This document shows positions 36,701 to 41,365 of a DNA stretch of 64,000 bases, piece by piece. The translations under genes and the position numbers were made by a program. Positions within the stretch are counted from its first letter, which is position 1; each line of letters starts with the position of its first letter. Origin of the DNA: Conchocele bisecta. Taxonomy: Eukaryota > Mollusca > Bivalvia > Lucinida > Thyasiridae. The stretch covers positions 111,741,370 through 111,805,369 of the forward strand of contig CM055266.1 in the NCBI GenBank assembly GCA_029237695.1, given 5' to 3'. Below the pieces are notes generated by a model. That model saw only the letters and a list, made by a program, of their open reading frames with translations, had not been told where the DNA came from and searched no databases.

Positions 36701-39552
36701 TTTACGCACTTATTTTAGTAGAATACGGATTGATTATCAAATGTGAGAGTACGAAATACTCACGGCATAATGAAAATACGGATTGATTTTCAAATTGAGT
36801 AGTGAAAATACTGTAATTAACTTAGTAGAGCGGCAAAAAAGCAAACAGTGTGAATTTTTAAAGTTGTTTTATTTTTAATAATTTGTTCCCAATTTAATAC
36901 GGAAGAAAATTAATAATACATTTGTAAAAGTAAAATCCGCATTTAATTTGAAATCTGGGGATATAACTCTCTTTAGATACAAAACTTATCTGGAGCTCTG
37001 TCTAAAGGCCCAATCATTATGGTAAAGTGGGGCCTCTCTAAACCAGACACCCTATAATGGATTTCACTGTAATCATGGTAATGTATTTCATCATTGTGTC
37101 TGTTCATGATTGAAAATGACAAAACAAATGTTCATGGGAGTGTTGAATAACAGTTGAATCTCTCTAAACCGGACACCCTGGGGACCGCCCAGGGTGTCCA
37201 GTTTAGTGAGATTTCACTGTAATATTATGTTTGTGCATTTTTTATTACGTCTACTATCAACATAATCATGAGCGATGGCATGAAAGCAAATAATACCCAG
37301 GGACTGGAACCCGCCAGGCTTTTTCTTTTTCCTGTTTTGTTGTGCCACAAGTTTCCGTGTCGTTTTCGCCTCATTCGCACCGTCACTCACGTCTTCATCT
37401 GACTCCGCAACCTACAAGGATAATACTCAGTCTTGCACAAGTTACATGTTTGTTTGTGAAATTCAGTTGGAGAAACTCTGACACACTTCTTAACCAAATG
37501 TGCTTAACCCTTTCAACACAACATAGGTGTAATGTATAGTGGTATTGGCAAAAAGTGTAGATCCAGATGAGCCACCTCTTGACGAGCTGTCTCATCAGGA
37601 TCTGCACTTTTTGCATGTAATTTTCATATATTTGAGAACAAAAACACCCCCTTTTCATAAATGGACTAGTCTGAAAATCATTGTGTGACAATTGGACATA
37701 TCGAAATCCATTCCAGTTACTTAGGGTTTTGAAAGGGTTAAGCAAAGTTGTAAAGTATAAAACATGTTAAAAGGTCAATGTCATAGAAAGGGCAGCATGG
37801 ATGTCTCGCATTTGTGCACAGGCATGATATATTGAAATATTAAGCTAATCCTGACCTTCTTGGGCTATACATATAGATGTTTAGTTGTGAACAGTAACTC
37901 TTGTGATATATGAACAGTAACTCTTGCAATCTACTCCCGTACCGCCCATAGCCAGTTACGATTCTACTCTTCCTCTGCTGAATAGTGAATCAGATCTGAC
38001 TCACACTCTATAGCAGTTAATTGTGACATATTTTATATATTTACCATCTGAAAAAAAAATAGAATTATAAAAGTAATGCAAACTAATAATTCTAAAACAA
38101 ACTTTACAATTGTAGAAAGAATAGAAAATTAAATTTTGCCTTTCCAGAAAATGGACCCCATCTTAACTAAACTTATACATGTTGAATTTTGCTGCCACTA
38201 ACTGAGCCACATGTTGATTCTAGCTTTAATTCACTTGATCAGGTCATCTACATATCCATGTAGGTATGTAAATTTATTTCATAATTACTGGAATATGTTA
38301 TTTTCATAATGTTGACAATCATTTCAGTTCAAATATTAATATAATTATACCACTTTGTCTTGGCGTTGTTTACAAAACTATCAGTTATAAATAATAAAGG
38401 GAAATATTTCAGGATTTCCACGTCTCACGACTAATCGTATATTTATTATCGAAACAATTTGTCAGATATTTCCGTAGCACAATTGGTAAGGACTTGCTCC
38501 TGCTGTCACTGAATACTGAATACGTCTTCCCAGGCTCGAATCCCACAACTGGTGTATATATTTTTATACCTACTTTTGAAATAAAGATTTATTGTTATTA
38601 TTTTTGTCACATGTGTCCGTTCGTCCGTCCATCTGTGCATCCGTCCGTCACATTTCTTGTAATAACTAAACCTTAGTAAACCGTAATTGCTGGAGATTCA
38701 TGGACGGATTCTCCCGAACGCACACAGTCCAAACACTATATATGTAGATTCTAGCTTAAATCGAGTTAGCATGACATACGCAAATTTATGAAATAATTAA
38801 TGGAATATGCTAGCTTCCTCATTTTTAAATATATTTTCTTTGAAACAATATAGAAAATGTCTCATAATTAGTAGTTGAAAGTGTGAATCAGACTTGCTAC
38901 TCTGCAGGGGAAGGCTATGGATGGAATCATAACTGGGCTACGGAAGATAACTTCATGATAAGGGAGTTTTTCAGAGTTACTGCCCGCAATTACTCTTGGA
39001 AAGAAATGTTTCATGCTGCTTGCTTGCTTCTTTGGTTGTTGGGGAACTGAATAAGCTCTGAGTAGCTTGTTATCCCCGTCATCTTCTTCTTTATATTAAT
39101 TACTATCATGGATTTTTATTTGCTGACGACACCCTTTTAGAGACACCACTGTTTATAAATTTACGCTCTCGCCATATGCAGTGCTAAATACTAACCAGGT
39201 TCTGACGTTCAGTTTTATCTTCCACTATTTCAAACTCTCCTGCGTCATCCCCACTCGGCACATTTTTGTTACGATTCTGATTTTTCCAGGTCGGACGTTT
39301 ACTTTTCACTGGTTTATCATCTCTGATAGGTCTGTTATTGCTCTTGGCCTTTGTTACACTAGGTCTGTTATTGCTCTTGGCCTTTGTTACACCGTCCTTT
39401 CGTTTACCTCTATCGTTTTCATTCAAATAATTAGTTTTTTCAAAGCTTTTCCGATTGGAGTTTGAATGCTTTTTATTTTTCTGGTTTGTTTTCTTAGTCT
39501 TAGAATTTTTTAAACTCTTTTGTTTCCCTGTTTTGTGTGACACTTTTGCCAT
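5143..39552 (-). CDS. DDX54: ATP-dependent RNA helicase DDX54 (Dbp10 type), whole gene of 20 coding exons
   Basis: Exons in transcript order: 39196-39552, 37297-37411, 33767-33837, 33072-33260, 32249-32298, 31022-31063, 29535-29630, 26902-27085, 24352-24483, 23698-23908, 22986-23120, 18258-18349, 17626-17761, 16070-16143, 14051-14233, 9872-9990, 8025-8129, 6629-6731, 5621-5756, 5143-5339. They sum to 2,727 nt (908 aa plus stop) with consistent phases and GT-AG borders. Motifs: [10 protein letters not shown] (171-179), I ARTGSGKT (196-203), Ia PTREL (230-234), Ib TPGR (279-282), II DEAD (303-306), III SAT (334-336), [12 protein letters not shown] (451-461), [15 protein letters not shown] (480-492). 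A DBP10CT-like region follows at about 716-777, then a lysine-rich tail. The family is nucleolar and acts in large-subunit ribosome assembly; vertebrate DDX54 also modulates nuclear receptors. The length is close to vertebrate DDX54. Only the exon 18/19 junction is uncertain. Confidence 0.95.
5621..5756 (-). CDS. DDX54: DDX54 exon 19
   Basis: 136 nt encoding [20 protein letters not shown] and onward to [10 protein letters not shown]. The acceptor is placed at AAAGAG|TGG, the only choice keeping the frame with exon 18. It drops about four residues seen before the W in vertebrates, so the boundary is less certain than the others. Donor GAT|GTAAGT. Confidence 0.78.
5822..6038. mobile_element. 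MITE family C
   Basis: TTAACCCTTTCAACCCCAAG at the left and GTGTTGAAAGGGTTAA at the right. The central palindrome GACAGCTCGTTACGAGCCGG lies between GTGCAGATCCTGATGAG-type arms. Confidence 0.87.
6088..6202. mobile_element. MITE family B, internally deleted
   Basis: Short form with GAGAACAGTGCAGATCCTGA and the right end CATTTCTCCAGTCACAGCCA. Confidence 0.75.
6385..6602. mobile_element. MITE family B
   Basis: Palindromic element with ends TGGCTGTGACTGGAGAAATG-like and TTTCTCCAGTCACAGGCACA. Its core contains GATCAGGATCTGCACTGTTC. It abuts the DDX54 exon 18 donor by about 25 nt. Confidence 0.85.
6629..6731 (-). CDS. DDX54: DDX54 exon 18
   Basis: 103 nt encoding (W)[34 protein letters not shown]. 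This matches the WDRKKKRFV ... KIKTESG.YI..SY block. The preferred donor is AAT|GTATAT, because only that phase joins exon 19 in its acidic/basic frame. An alternative donor at TACAG|GTCC would break the frame. Confidence 0.85.
6960..7165 (-). mobile_element. Probable tRNA-related SINE
   Basis: The minus strand starts with a tRNA-like head (CTGTGGCTCACGGTTAGACT, then GAGTTCAAAACC). It continues with a body containing GGATGAGACCTTAAACTGTG, a phrase typical of invertebrate SINE bodies. No clear target duplication was found. Confidence 0.55.
7175..7560 (+). repeat. Dispersed repeat Q
   Basis: AAAGTTTGTAAGAGTTTCTC, CACCACCATTGACATGACCT and ATCCATGTTTTACAAACATA are shared with 48722-49290, which begins with an (CGTC)n-like tract. 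Confidence 0.7.
7689..7925. mobile_element. MITE family C
   Basis: Core AGATGAGACGGCTCATGCCG with the AAACACCCCCTTCGTATAAA arm. The outer right end is eroded. Confidence 0.8.
8025..8129 (-). CDS. DDX54: DDX54 exon 17 (DBP10CT)
   Basis: 105 nt encoding [35 protein letters not shown], the hydrophobic FDQ..GAAVLD core of DBP10CT. Acceptor ATTGCAG, donor TG|GTCAGT. A 23-bp minisatellite occupies the intron directly upstream of the acceptor. Confidence 0.93.
8133..8250 (+). repeat. 23-bp minisatellite at the exon 17 acceptor
   Basis: Units CAATACACACATTTCAGACA CAA start at 8133, 8156, 8179, 8202 and 8225. On the minus strand the units form the TG/T-rich tract directly before the ATTGCAG acceptor of DDX54 exon 17. 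Confidence 0.93.
8386..8655. mobile_element. MITE family L, diverged
   Basis: Arms AAGATGTGCAATTTTTCATG and CGCACATCTTCTGTCAGAGG around a centre at about 8515. The right end reads CGCATGGCTTGTCTG. Confidence 0.7.
8815..9425 (+). repeat. Diverged G-type tandem units
   Basis: Three to four units of roughly 170 bp containing TGACCTTGACCTTGGGGTTA, GTCACAGCATGATAGAG and AACATTAAGTTTATGAAAGC, ending in a GGACGGACAGAC tract. They are clearly related to the G cores but more divergent, and lie in the DDX54 intron between exons 16 and 17. Confidence 0.75.
9519..9767. mobile_element. MITE family A, diverged subfamily
   Basis: Ends GGGCTGTTTCACTAAACTTT and GTTCAGTGAAATGGGCCCC. The interior differs from the standard family and lacks the ATTGAGCATAGGCTGC core. 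Confidence 0.72.
9872..9990 (-). CDS. DDX54: DDX54 exon 16
   Basis: 119 nt encoding [20 protein letters not shown] and [18 protein letters not shown](I/V)G and the YRP.D block match the DBP10CT entry of DDX54. Acceptor CTCGGCAG, donor AAGG|GTATGT. Confidence 0.93.
10433..10672. mobile_element. MITE family C
   Basis: Left TTAACCCTTTCAACACTACA, core CCAGCTCGGCACGAGCTGCC. The right arm ends at ATTTAGGGGAGAAAGTG. Confidence 0.83.
10925..11300 (+). repeat. Degenerate CG-rich tandem repeat
   Basis: Repeats of AACGCGAACGC and of AGCGTTGTATACGTTATT / TACACGTGTAATACACATTG with recurrent GCGT and ACGT steps, unlike the surrounding AT-rich DNA. It is related to the array at 13230-13790. Confidence 0.8.
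11949..12490 (+). repeat. ~190-bp tandem repeat, three units
   Basis: Units start at 11949, 12139 and 12332, each opening AAAAAATGGCT/C and containing CGGCATAAAAACACCAAGGT and GACTGAACGGTTTCGGAGGA. The third is truncated after GTAGTGTACA. It is within the DDX54 intron between exons 15 and 16. Confidence 0.9.
13230..13785 (+). repeat. Higher-order tandem repeat, 231-bp unit with ~74-bp subunits
   Basis: Subunits (GTTGTATACGTTTACAACCG, TACACGCTTTTGAAACTCAA) are arranged into a 231-bp unit present twice (13320-13550, 13551-13781). The unit includes GACTTTCGCGCATGCGCAAG. Apparent reading frames across it are translations of the repeat. Confidence 0.9.
14051..14233 (-). CDS. DDX54: DDX54 exon 15
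   Basis: 183 nt, phase 0 at both ends, encoding [20 protein letters not shown] and onward to NAGESDVL. It is a basic, low-conservation linker between the core and the DBP10CT region. Acceptor GTTTCCAG, donor CTG|GTAAGT. Confidence 0.92.
15130..15378. mobile_element. MITE family B, near full length
   Basis: Both ends are intact (GGCTGTGACTGGAGAAATGG and CCATTTCTCCAGTTACAGCC), giving about 245 bp. A further deleted copy follows at 15515-15597. Confidence 0.88.
15758..16033 (+). repeat. 26-bp minisatellite, about 11 copies
   Basis: The unit is ATGGTGGGAATTGGCACACA TATTTA with small variants (GGAAATTGG, GAATTTG). It lies in the DDX54 intron between exons 14 and 15 and stops about 35 nt from the exon 14 donor. 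Confidence 0.93.
16070..16143 (-). CDS. DDX54: DDX54 exon 14
   Basis: 74 nt encoding [24 protein letters not shown]. It joins exon 15 (TIFEVNATS) as in the YRSRATIFEINAS region of the vertebrate protein. Acceptor TTTTCAG, donor TCT|GTACGT. A 26-bp minisatellite sits about 35 nt beyond the donor. Confidence 0.88.
16906..17213. mobile_element. MITE family K
   Basis: TAGCCTATTTCCCCAACATT left and ATTTTGATGAAATCGGCTAT right. Inner arms are AAAGTATACTTTGCTAGATA. About 310 bp. Confidence 0.82.
17626..17761 (-). CDS. DDX54: DDX54 exon 13
   Basis: 136 nt encoding [20 protein letters not shown] and [20 protein letters not shown], ending HPVFS. The RSRPAP.ESIKR.KEMD block is diagnostic of DDX54/Dbp10. 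Acceptor GTTGCAG, donor TTCA|GTAAGT. Confidence 0.94.
18258..18349 (-). CDS. DDX54: DDX54 exon 12
   Basis: 92 nt encoding [20 protein letters not shown] and [17 protein letters not shown] is a conserved DDX54 phrase after the helicase core. Acceptor GTCTATAG, donor ATT|GTAAGT. A partial relic copy lies at about 18735-18809. Confidence 0.93.
18364..18599. mobile_element. MITE family B beside exon 12
   Basis: The ends read CACTGGATAAACGGGGCTTA and AGCCCCATTTATCCAGTG. It starts about 14 nt upstream of the DDX54 exon 12 acceptor and is followed directly by a half family A element. Confidence 0.85.
18599..18738. mobile_element. MITE family A, right half
   Basis: It starts at the family's central palindrome (TATGCAGCCTATGCTCAATA) and runs to AGTTTAGTGAAATGCGCCCC. 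It separates DDX54 exon 12 from its relic copy. Confidence 0.83.
18735..18830 (-). pseudogene. Relic copy of DDX54 exon 12 with acceptor
   Basis: On the minus strand, AG at 18811-18810 is followed by an open frame [19 protein letters not shown], aligning with exon 12 [19 protein letters not shown]. The downstream end is truncated where a half family A MITE starts, so no donor remains. Many differences are conservative (K/E, V/L, I/V, E/D). Confidence 0.85.
19023..19262. mobile_element. MITE family C
   Basis: Both TTAACCCTTTCAACACCAAG and GTGTTGAAAGGGTTAA ends are present, with core GACGGCTCGTTACGAGCCGG. Confidence 0.86.
20741..22299 (+). mobile_element. Tandem-core element G, copy 1 (nested in F)
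   Basis: It begins ACTAGATTGGTCAGTAAGCG and ends in a strong hairpin TATACCCCCC...GGGGGGTATAA. Tandem units of 168-169 bp (AAGTTTTGT at 21352, 21520, 21689, 21857, 22026, 22195) carry TGACCTTGACCTTGGGATC. It is inserted within an F unit (AAGAGGAA / ATAGGTCAAGG) with no evident target duplication. Confidence 0.8.
20995..21245. mobile_element. Foldback MITE H inside G copy 1
   Basis: The ends read TACCGTATAACCTCGAATTA and the reverse complement TAATTCGAGGTTATACGGTA. An inner hairpin GCCAATTTCAAACACAAATA is mirrored around 21125. A/T and G/C homopolymer runs flank the core. Confidence 0.85.
22986..23120 (-). CDS. DDX54: DDX54 exon 11 (motif VI)
   Basis: 135 nt completing motif VI ([13 protein letters not shown]) with the arginine finger residues, then [20 protein letters not shown]. 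Acceptor GTCCGCAG, donor CAAG|GTATGC. A family B MITE fragment starts about 10 nt upstream of the acceptor. Confidence 0.95.
23130..23262. mobile_element. MITE family B fragment
   Basis: Core AACTTATGGGGTTGCGACCA through TGCGCATCCGCGCAGTCTGA, starting about 10 nt from the exon 11 acceptor. Confidence 0.7.
23698..23908 (-). CDS. DDX54: DDX54 exon 10 (motif V)
   Basis: 211 nt encoding [20 protein letters not shown] through [20 protein letters not shown] to LFVHRVG. It carries motif V and the first part of motif VI. Acceptor TTCCCAG, donor GTTG|GTAAGG. Confidence 0.96.
24027..24147. mobile_element. MITE family C, core deleted
   Basis: Retains ACACTACAGACCTCTATAGC and the right end TTAGGGTTGAAAGGGTTAG, with no central palindrome. 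Confidence 0.7.
24352..24483 (-). CDS. DDX54: DDX54 exon 9 (helicase domain 2 start, motif IV)
   Basis: 132 nt, phase 0 at both ends. It encodes [20 protein letters not shown] and then [17 protein letters not shown], motif IV of RecA-like domain 2. Acceptor CTTCAG, donor TTG|GTAATG. Confidence 0.94.
24587..25603 (+). mobile_element. Tandem-core element F, copy 2
   Basis: It has the same start and same end hairpin (AACTATTC...GAATAGTT then AAGCTAA) as copy 1, with fewer core units and no nested element. It lies in the intron between exons 8 and 9 of DDX54. Confidence 0.78.
26443..26815. mobile_element. MITE family D, full length
   Basis: GGGCTCCAGATGAGGAATTA left, centre AATTGTCTCCTTGGAGACAA, right CGCCTTATCTGGAGCTC. 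It ends about 85 nt from the DDX54 exon 8 donor. Confidence 0.87.
26902..27085 (-). CDS. DDX54: DDX54 exon 8 (motif III)
   Basis: 184 nt beginning [14 protein letters not shown] and containing SAT (motif III, coupling ATP hydrolysis to unwinding). It ends DTKLSDQLK at donor AAG|GTGCGG, the least consensus-like donor in the gene. Acceptor ACTACAG. The frame stays open past the donor into VRIITEPV, which does not match the family, so the splice is placed after DQLK. Confidence 0.93.
27358..27622. mobile_element. MITE family L
   Basis: ATATGAGACATACAATGTGA left and CAAAATCACATGGCGTGTCT right, with palindrome centre AATTAAATTCCGCATTTGCT. Confidence 0.82.
27698..27885. mobile_element. MITE family B fragment
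   Basis: Left end TAACTGGAGAAATGGGACTT and core AACAGTGCAGATCCTGATCG. The right arm is missing where element G copy 2 begins. Confidence 0.75.
27892..29264 (+). mobile_element. Tandem-core element G, copy 2
   Basis: Same start and terminal hairpin as copy 1, with about one 168-bp unit fewer (1,373 against 1,559 bp). It carries the same internal foldback H, so H was already present in their common ancestor. Confidence 0.82.
28146..28397. mobile_element. Foldback MITE H inside G copy 2
   Basis: It has the same inverted ends and inner hairpin as at 20995-21245, at the same place within G, with one 1-bp deletion in the right end (GGAGGTATACGGTA). Confidence 0.85.
29535..29630 (-). CDS. DDX54: DDX54 exon 7 (TPGR and DEAD)
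   Basis: 96 nt encoding [20 protein letters not shown] and then [12 protein letters not shown]. It holds motif Ib and the Walker B DEAD box. Acceptor ATTTCAG, donor ATAG|GTGAGG. Confidence 0.96.
29857..30075. mobile_element. MITE family J
   Basis: CCCGTCAACACAGTGCGTAT end, then TAGTGCCGTGAATGGGAAAA and a hairpin around GGGATGTGCTCGGCAGAGCC. The right end lacks the outer arm. Confidence 0.78.
30449..30886. mobile_element. Foldback element R with expanded A-rich loop
   Basis: Same arms as at 2036-2388, but the loop (30726-30815) holds about 45 bp of A runs and an extra A/T-rich segment. Confidence 0.83.
31022..31063 (-). CDS. DDX54: DDX54 exon 6 (micro-exon)
   Basis: 42 nt encoding the end of R plus [13 protein letters not shown] and two bases of I. 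Acceptor ATTGACAG, donor AT|GTACGT. Both split codons rejoin correctly with exons 5 and 7 to give GGDRMEDQF and NPDIIIATPGR. Confidence 0.92.
31130..31345. mobile_element. MITE family L, truncated
   Basis: GCTATGAGATTTTGTACCCA left. The right arm stops at CACACATCTTCT. Confidence 0.68.
31626..31862. mobile_element. MITE family D, centre deleted
   Basis: GGGCTCCAGATAAGCAATTA left and CAGCTTATGTGGAGCTC right. The hairpin centre is missing. Confidence 0.8.
31922..32164 (-). mobile_element. tRNA-derived SINE with target-site duplication
   Basis: On the minus strand the head reads GGTTAGCGCAATCGGTAATG (A-box region) and GGGTTCGATCC (B box). The body contains GGGCACTCCGGTTTCCTCCC, which resembles the conserved central (Meta-type) domain of invertebrate SINEs. 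It is bounded by a direct repeat CATTGGCTA(A/G)AAT at 31908-31921 and 32165-32178. Confidence 0.88.
32249..32298 (-). CDS. DDX54: DDX54 exon 5
   Basis: A 50-nt exon encoding [16 protein letters not shown] and part of R. It contains the GG doublet of helicase domain 1. Acceptor TTTCAG, donor AG|GTAACT. Confidence 0.92.
32547..32584 (-). pseudogene. Relic copy of DDX54 exon 4 3' edge and donor
   Basis: 38 bp match 33051-33088 at 33 of 38 positions. On the minus strand it preserves KFTK(K) followed by a GTGAGT donor. It is cut off at TTCA, where a family A MITE begins (TTCACTAAAC). Confidence 0.85.
32581..32816. mobile_element. MITE family A beside exon 4 relic
   Basis: TTCACTAAACTTTGTACGAC left, central palindrome AGCATAGGCTG...CAGCCTATGCT, right GTTTAGTGAAACGGCCACC. 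Its left end is fused to the exon 4 relic. Confidence 0.87.
32817..33046. mobile_element. MITE family A, diverged subfamily
   Basis: GGGCCTGTTTCACTAATAGT left and GCAAAGTTTAGTGAAATGGG right, with a non-standard centre. It lies between the exon 4 relic and exon 4 (donor about 24 nt away). Confidence 0.75.
33072..33260 (-). CDS. DDX54: DDX54 exon 4 (motifs I and Ia)
   Basis: 189 nt, 63 codons, phase 0 at both ends. It carries the Walker A motif ARTGSGKT and motif Ia PTRELALQ. Donor GAG|GTGAGT. A relic copy of its 3' edge and donor lies at 32547-32584. Confidence 0.97.
33419..33530. mobile_element. Element N end fragment
   Basis: AAGGTACATGCCCACTCAGT to AGTTCTAAAGATTACGAGTG, the left ~110 bp of the element. 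Confidence 0.75.
33640..33757. mobile_element. MITE family C right arm at the exon 3 donor
   Basis: Only the right arm (AAATACCCCCGTTTAATAAA to GGTGTGAAAGGGTTAA) remains. Its terminal base is 8 nt from the DDX54 exon 3 donor dinucleotide. Confidence 0.82.
33767..33837 (-). CDS. DDX54: DDX54 exon 3 (Q motif)
   Basis: 71 nt with acceptor CTTCCAG and donor AAAG|GTGGGT. It encodes [20 protein letters not shown] plus QRK, i.e. the Q motif that reads the adenine of ATP. A family C MITE ends at about 33757, only 8 nt beyond the donor dinucleotide. Confidence 0.94.
34009..35773. mobile_element. MITE family J split by element I
   Basis: The left part 34009-34173 and right part 35681-35773 together make a normal J element. 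Element I lies between CACCTA and AAAATGGCT. Confidence 0.8.
34174..35680 (+). mobile_element. Tandem-core element I, nested in MITE J
   Basis: It starts ACTAGATGGCCGCGGCCTGC and ends with hairpin TCGCGCTTTCCGCAAGCGGG CGCGA. About six core units of roughly 170-240 bp each hold TTTGACCTTGACATTGGGCA, GATGATAAACACCCATGTGA and runs of AAAACTTTAACC. A second copy of the end hairpin occurs at 34321-34352. The flanks rejoin to a continuous MITE J. Confidence 0.8.
35801..36043. mobile_element. MITE family C
   Basis: TTAACCTTTTCAACACCACA left, core CCGGCTCGCGACGAGCCGTC, right GGGGTGAAAGGGTTTAA. Confidence 0.86.
36668..37003. mobile_element. MITE with GCTCCAGATAAG ends, different core
   Basis: GTGCTCCAGATAAGGTGCGT left and AAAACTTATCTGGAGCTC right. 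It shares termini with family D but has another interior (ATACTCACGGCATAATGAAA). A related copy is at 17945-18244 and a left fragment at 33281-33355. Confidence 0.78.
37297..37411 (-). CDS. DDX54: DDX54 exon 2
   Basis: Acceptor TTGTAG, donor CTGG|GTATTA, length 115 nt (phase 0 to phase 1). It encodes an acidic stretch ([11 protein letters not shown]) followed by [14 protein letters not shown], the conserved GGFQS block immediately before the helicase core in DDX54/Dbp10. Confidence 0.92.
37504..37741. mobile_element. MITE family C
   Basis: TTAACCCTTTCAACACAACA left, core CACCTCTTGACGAGCTGTCT, right TTTTGAAAGGGTTAA. It lies about 90 nt upstream of the DDX54 exon 2 acceptor. Confidence 0.86.
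38465..38560 (+). other. tRNA-like sequence, possible SINE head
   Basis: TAGCACAATTGGTAAGGACT resembles an A box and GGCTCGAATCC a B box, spaced as in a tRNA with an expanded middle. No cloverleaf closes, so it is not called a tRNA gene. Confidence 0.35.
39196..39552 (-). CDS. DDX54: DDX54 exon 1 (start codon)
   Basis: The exon holds 119 codons from ATG (39550-39552) to donor CTG|GTTAGT, ending in phase 0. The N-terminus is strongly basic ([13 protein letters not shown]...) with a short direct repeat, [10 protein letters not shown] preceded by [11 protein letters not shown]. It then turns acidic at GEFEIVED, a position matching the GEFEI block of vertebrate DDX54. The start is chosen because no upstream in-frame ATG continues the frame. 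An octamer ATGCAAAT (minus strand) lies at 39562-39569. Confidence 0.88.
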
Positions 39553-40372
39553 GTTTAGAATATTTGCATACGGTCACTATATATGTCTTCAGATGTTAGA
39601 AACGTCAATTCCAATGTAACTGATAATCAATCAAGTAAGTTACAATATTTCAAGTTCATGCTGTTAAATCTGTTCATGGGCGCAGACATATTTGTTGTTG
39701 TTGTTGATGATGATGAGCATTCGCGCGCTGACTTTTCGCGGCTCACCTCAAATGTGCAGTGGCCATACACATATTTGTATTCCACACAGAATCGATGTAA
39801 GCCTTTGATTTGCTCGATGTGTCCCGACAGCCTACCCGCCCACCAAAAACCCGTACCAATACACTCGGTCACATTGGTTATGGGATCGCTAGCTGTGTCA
39901 GGGAGGGTGCATCAGAAACATAGAATTAAATATTATGTTGCTGTTTGCATGCACTGTATGGTGGTGGGTCTAGTTTTCGGGGTATTAACACGTTCATCAA
40001 CTAGCGGTTTTTTATAAAACATAACAAATGAGCTAGCTTGTCAGTTCAATCCAATGGTAAATATTTCTTTCAATGTTTCTTGCCTTCAAAATAACATTGT
40101 TGTTACATTAAAATTCGCGTTAGCGCGTTTAGCAACACAGGAATCAGCCATCTTGAATCTTGACTTATATCATATTATTGTGAGTCCATATCCGCCTCCA
40201 GCAGGTATGTTTTCTGCAATATGTCTTTTGCAGTTGTACTTTTTGAGAATACCTCATAAAATGGGTAATGAATAGACGGAATTATCAATGATAGAAGATG
40301 TGTTTTCTCATTTGAAACCTGATGTTTGGAACTGTATTTGCAAGCCAAATCGGTAGAGTCGGTGGTCCCTTA
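39553..40372. other. Upstream flank of DDX54
   Basis: This is the likely promoter side of DDX54. It has no repeat family recognised elsewhere in the window, and no confident TATA or initiator. A plus-strand open frame of 144 codons (39583-40017) shows no recognisable domain. Confidence 0.45.
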
Positions 40373-40677
40373 TTATCCCGTCAACACAGTGCGTATGTGC
40401 CGTGAAACACGGTGCCGTGAAACATATTTTATATCCTGTCAATACGACCTAATCACTGCGTATGAATATGTGAGGTGACTGGTTTGTTTTTTTTTGCATT
40501 TTAAAGCCATGTGTATGTGTTGACGGGATAAATAGAATAGTAGGTTAGTGCCGTGAATGGGGAAAATGGCGTGCCACGGAAACGGGATGTGCTCGACAGA
40601 GCCTCGCCCATCCCGTTTCCTAAGCCTTGCCATATATTTTTCCCATTCACGGCACTAACCTACTATTCTCTATATAG
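40373..40677. mobile_element. MITE family J
   Basis: TTATCCCGTCAACACAGTGC left through hairpin CGGGATGTGCTCGACAGAGC to CACTAACCTACTATTCTC. Confidence 0.83.
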
Positions 40678-41189
40678 TGTTGATACATGTTTTAAAGTTA
40701 TCATAATATCTACTGTATATTTGAAATGCATTTGATGTTCAGTAGTCATTTTATGCTTTACCCAGTTCACCTCATTACGTCTATCTCTAGTACCAGAGCA
40801 TTCTTTGGCAACTTGCTGAAGGTCATAAACTTCCGAACAGCTATATATATAACTGTATGTGTGTTTTCTTTCTTGCCACATACTTCAGTATTCCAGTGAC
40901 TTGGAATTAAAATTGAAGTGCGTCTTTTCGCATGTTCTATTACAGAATGCATTGAATCAAGCGGTGTGTGCGTGATCGGACTCAATAAACTTTTGTTCTA
41001 TCGTATCGATACTGGTTGAAGTCTTCATTGCATGTAGCAAACCAGTTGTTATATACTATACTGATTCCTGAACAGAACATCAGAACAACTTGATTGCCGA
41101 TGGCAGAACTTTCAAGCGCGCAATCGGACAATATCCTTGGGTTTCATCTAGCTCTAAATAGTTAATGCTAGCTCTAATTATTTAGAGCT

Positions 41190-41365
41190 CAGGGGCGCCG
41201 GAAGCAAATACATATTGGGGAGGCGAAAGTCGACCCGAGCGAAGCGGAGGAGTGCTAACGGGGTCTGGGGGCATGCCTCCCCCCCCCAGAATTTTATTTC
41301 TTTTTGCCAAAATATTGGGGCGGCGGCCGCCGCCCCTGCCGCCCCAGCTCCGGCGCCTCTGGCTC
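41190..41365. mobile_element. GC-rich foldback inserted in a P element
   Basis: CAGGGGCGCCGGAAGC left and GCTCCGGCGCCTCTG right inverted ends enclose a C-run and GCGGCGGCCGCCGCCCC. P-type sequence continues on both sides. Confidence 0.78.

Noticed and set aside
39578..39584. TATATAT as the DDX54 TATA box
   Set aside because: It lies only about 26 bp upstream of the start codon, leaving no room for a 5' UTR. Probably coincidental.
39583..40017. 144-codon plus-strand open frame upstream of DDX54
   Set aside because: No recognisable domain, low-complexity start (VVVVDDDE), and no splice or homology support. It could only be kept with transcript evidence.
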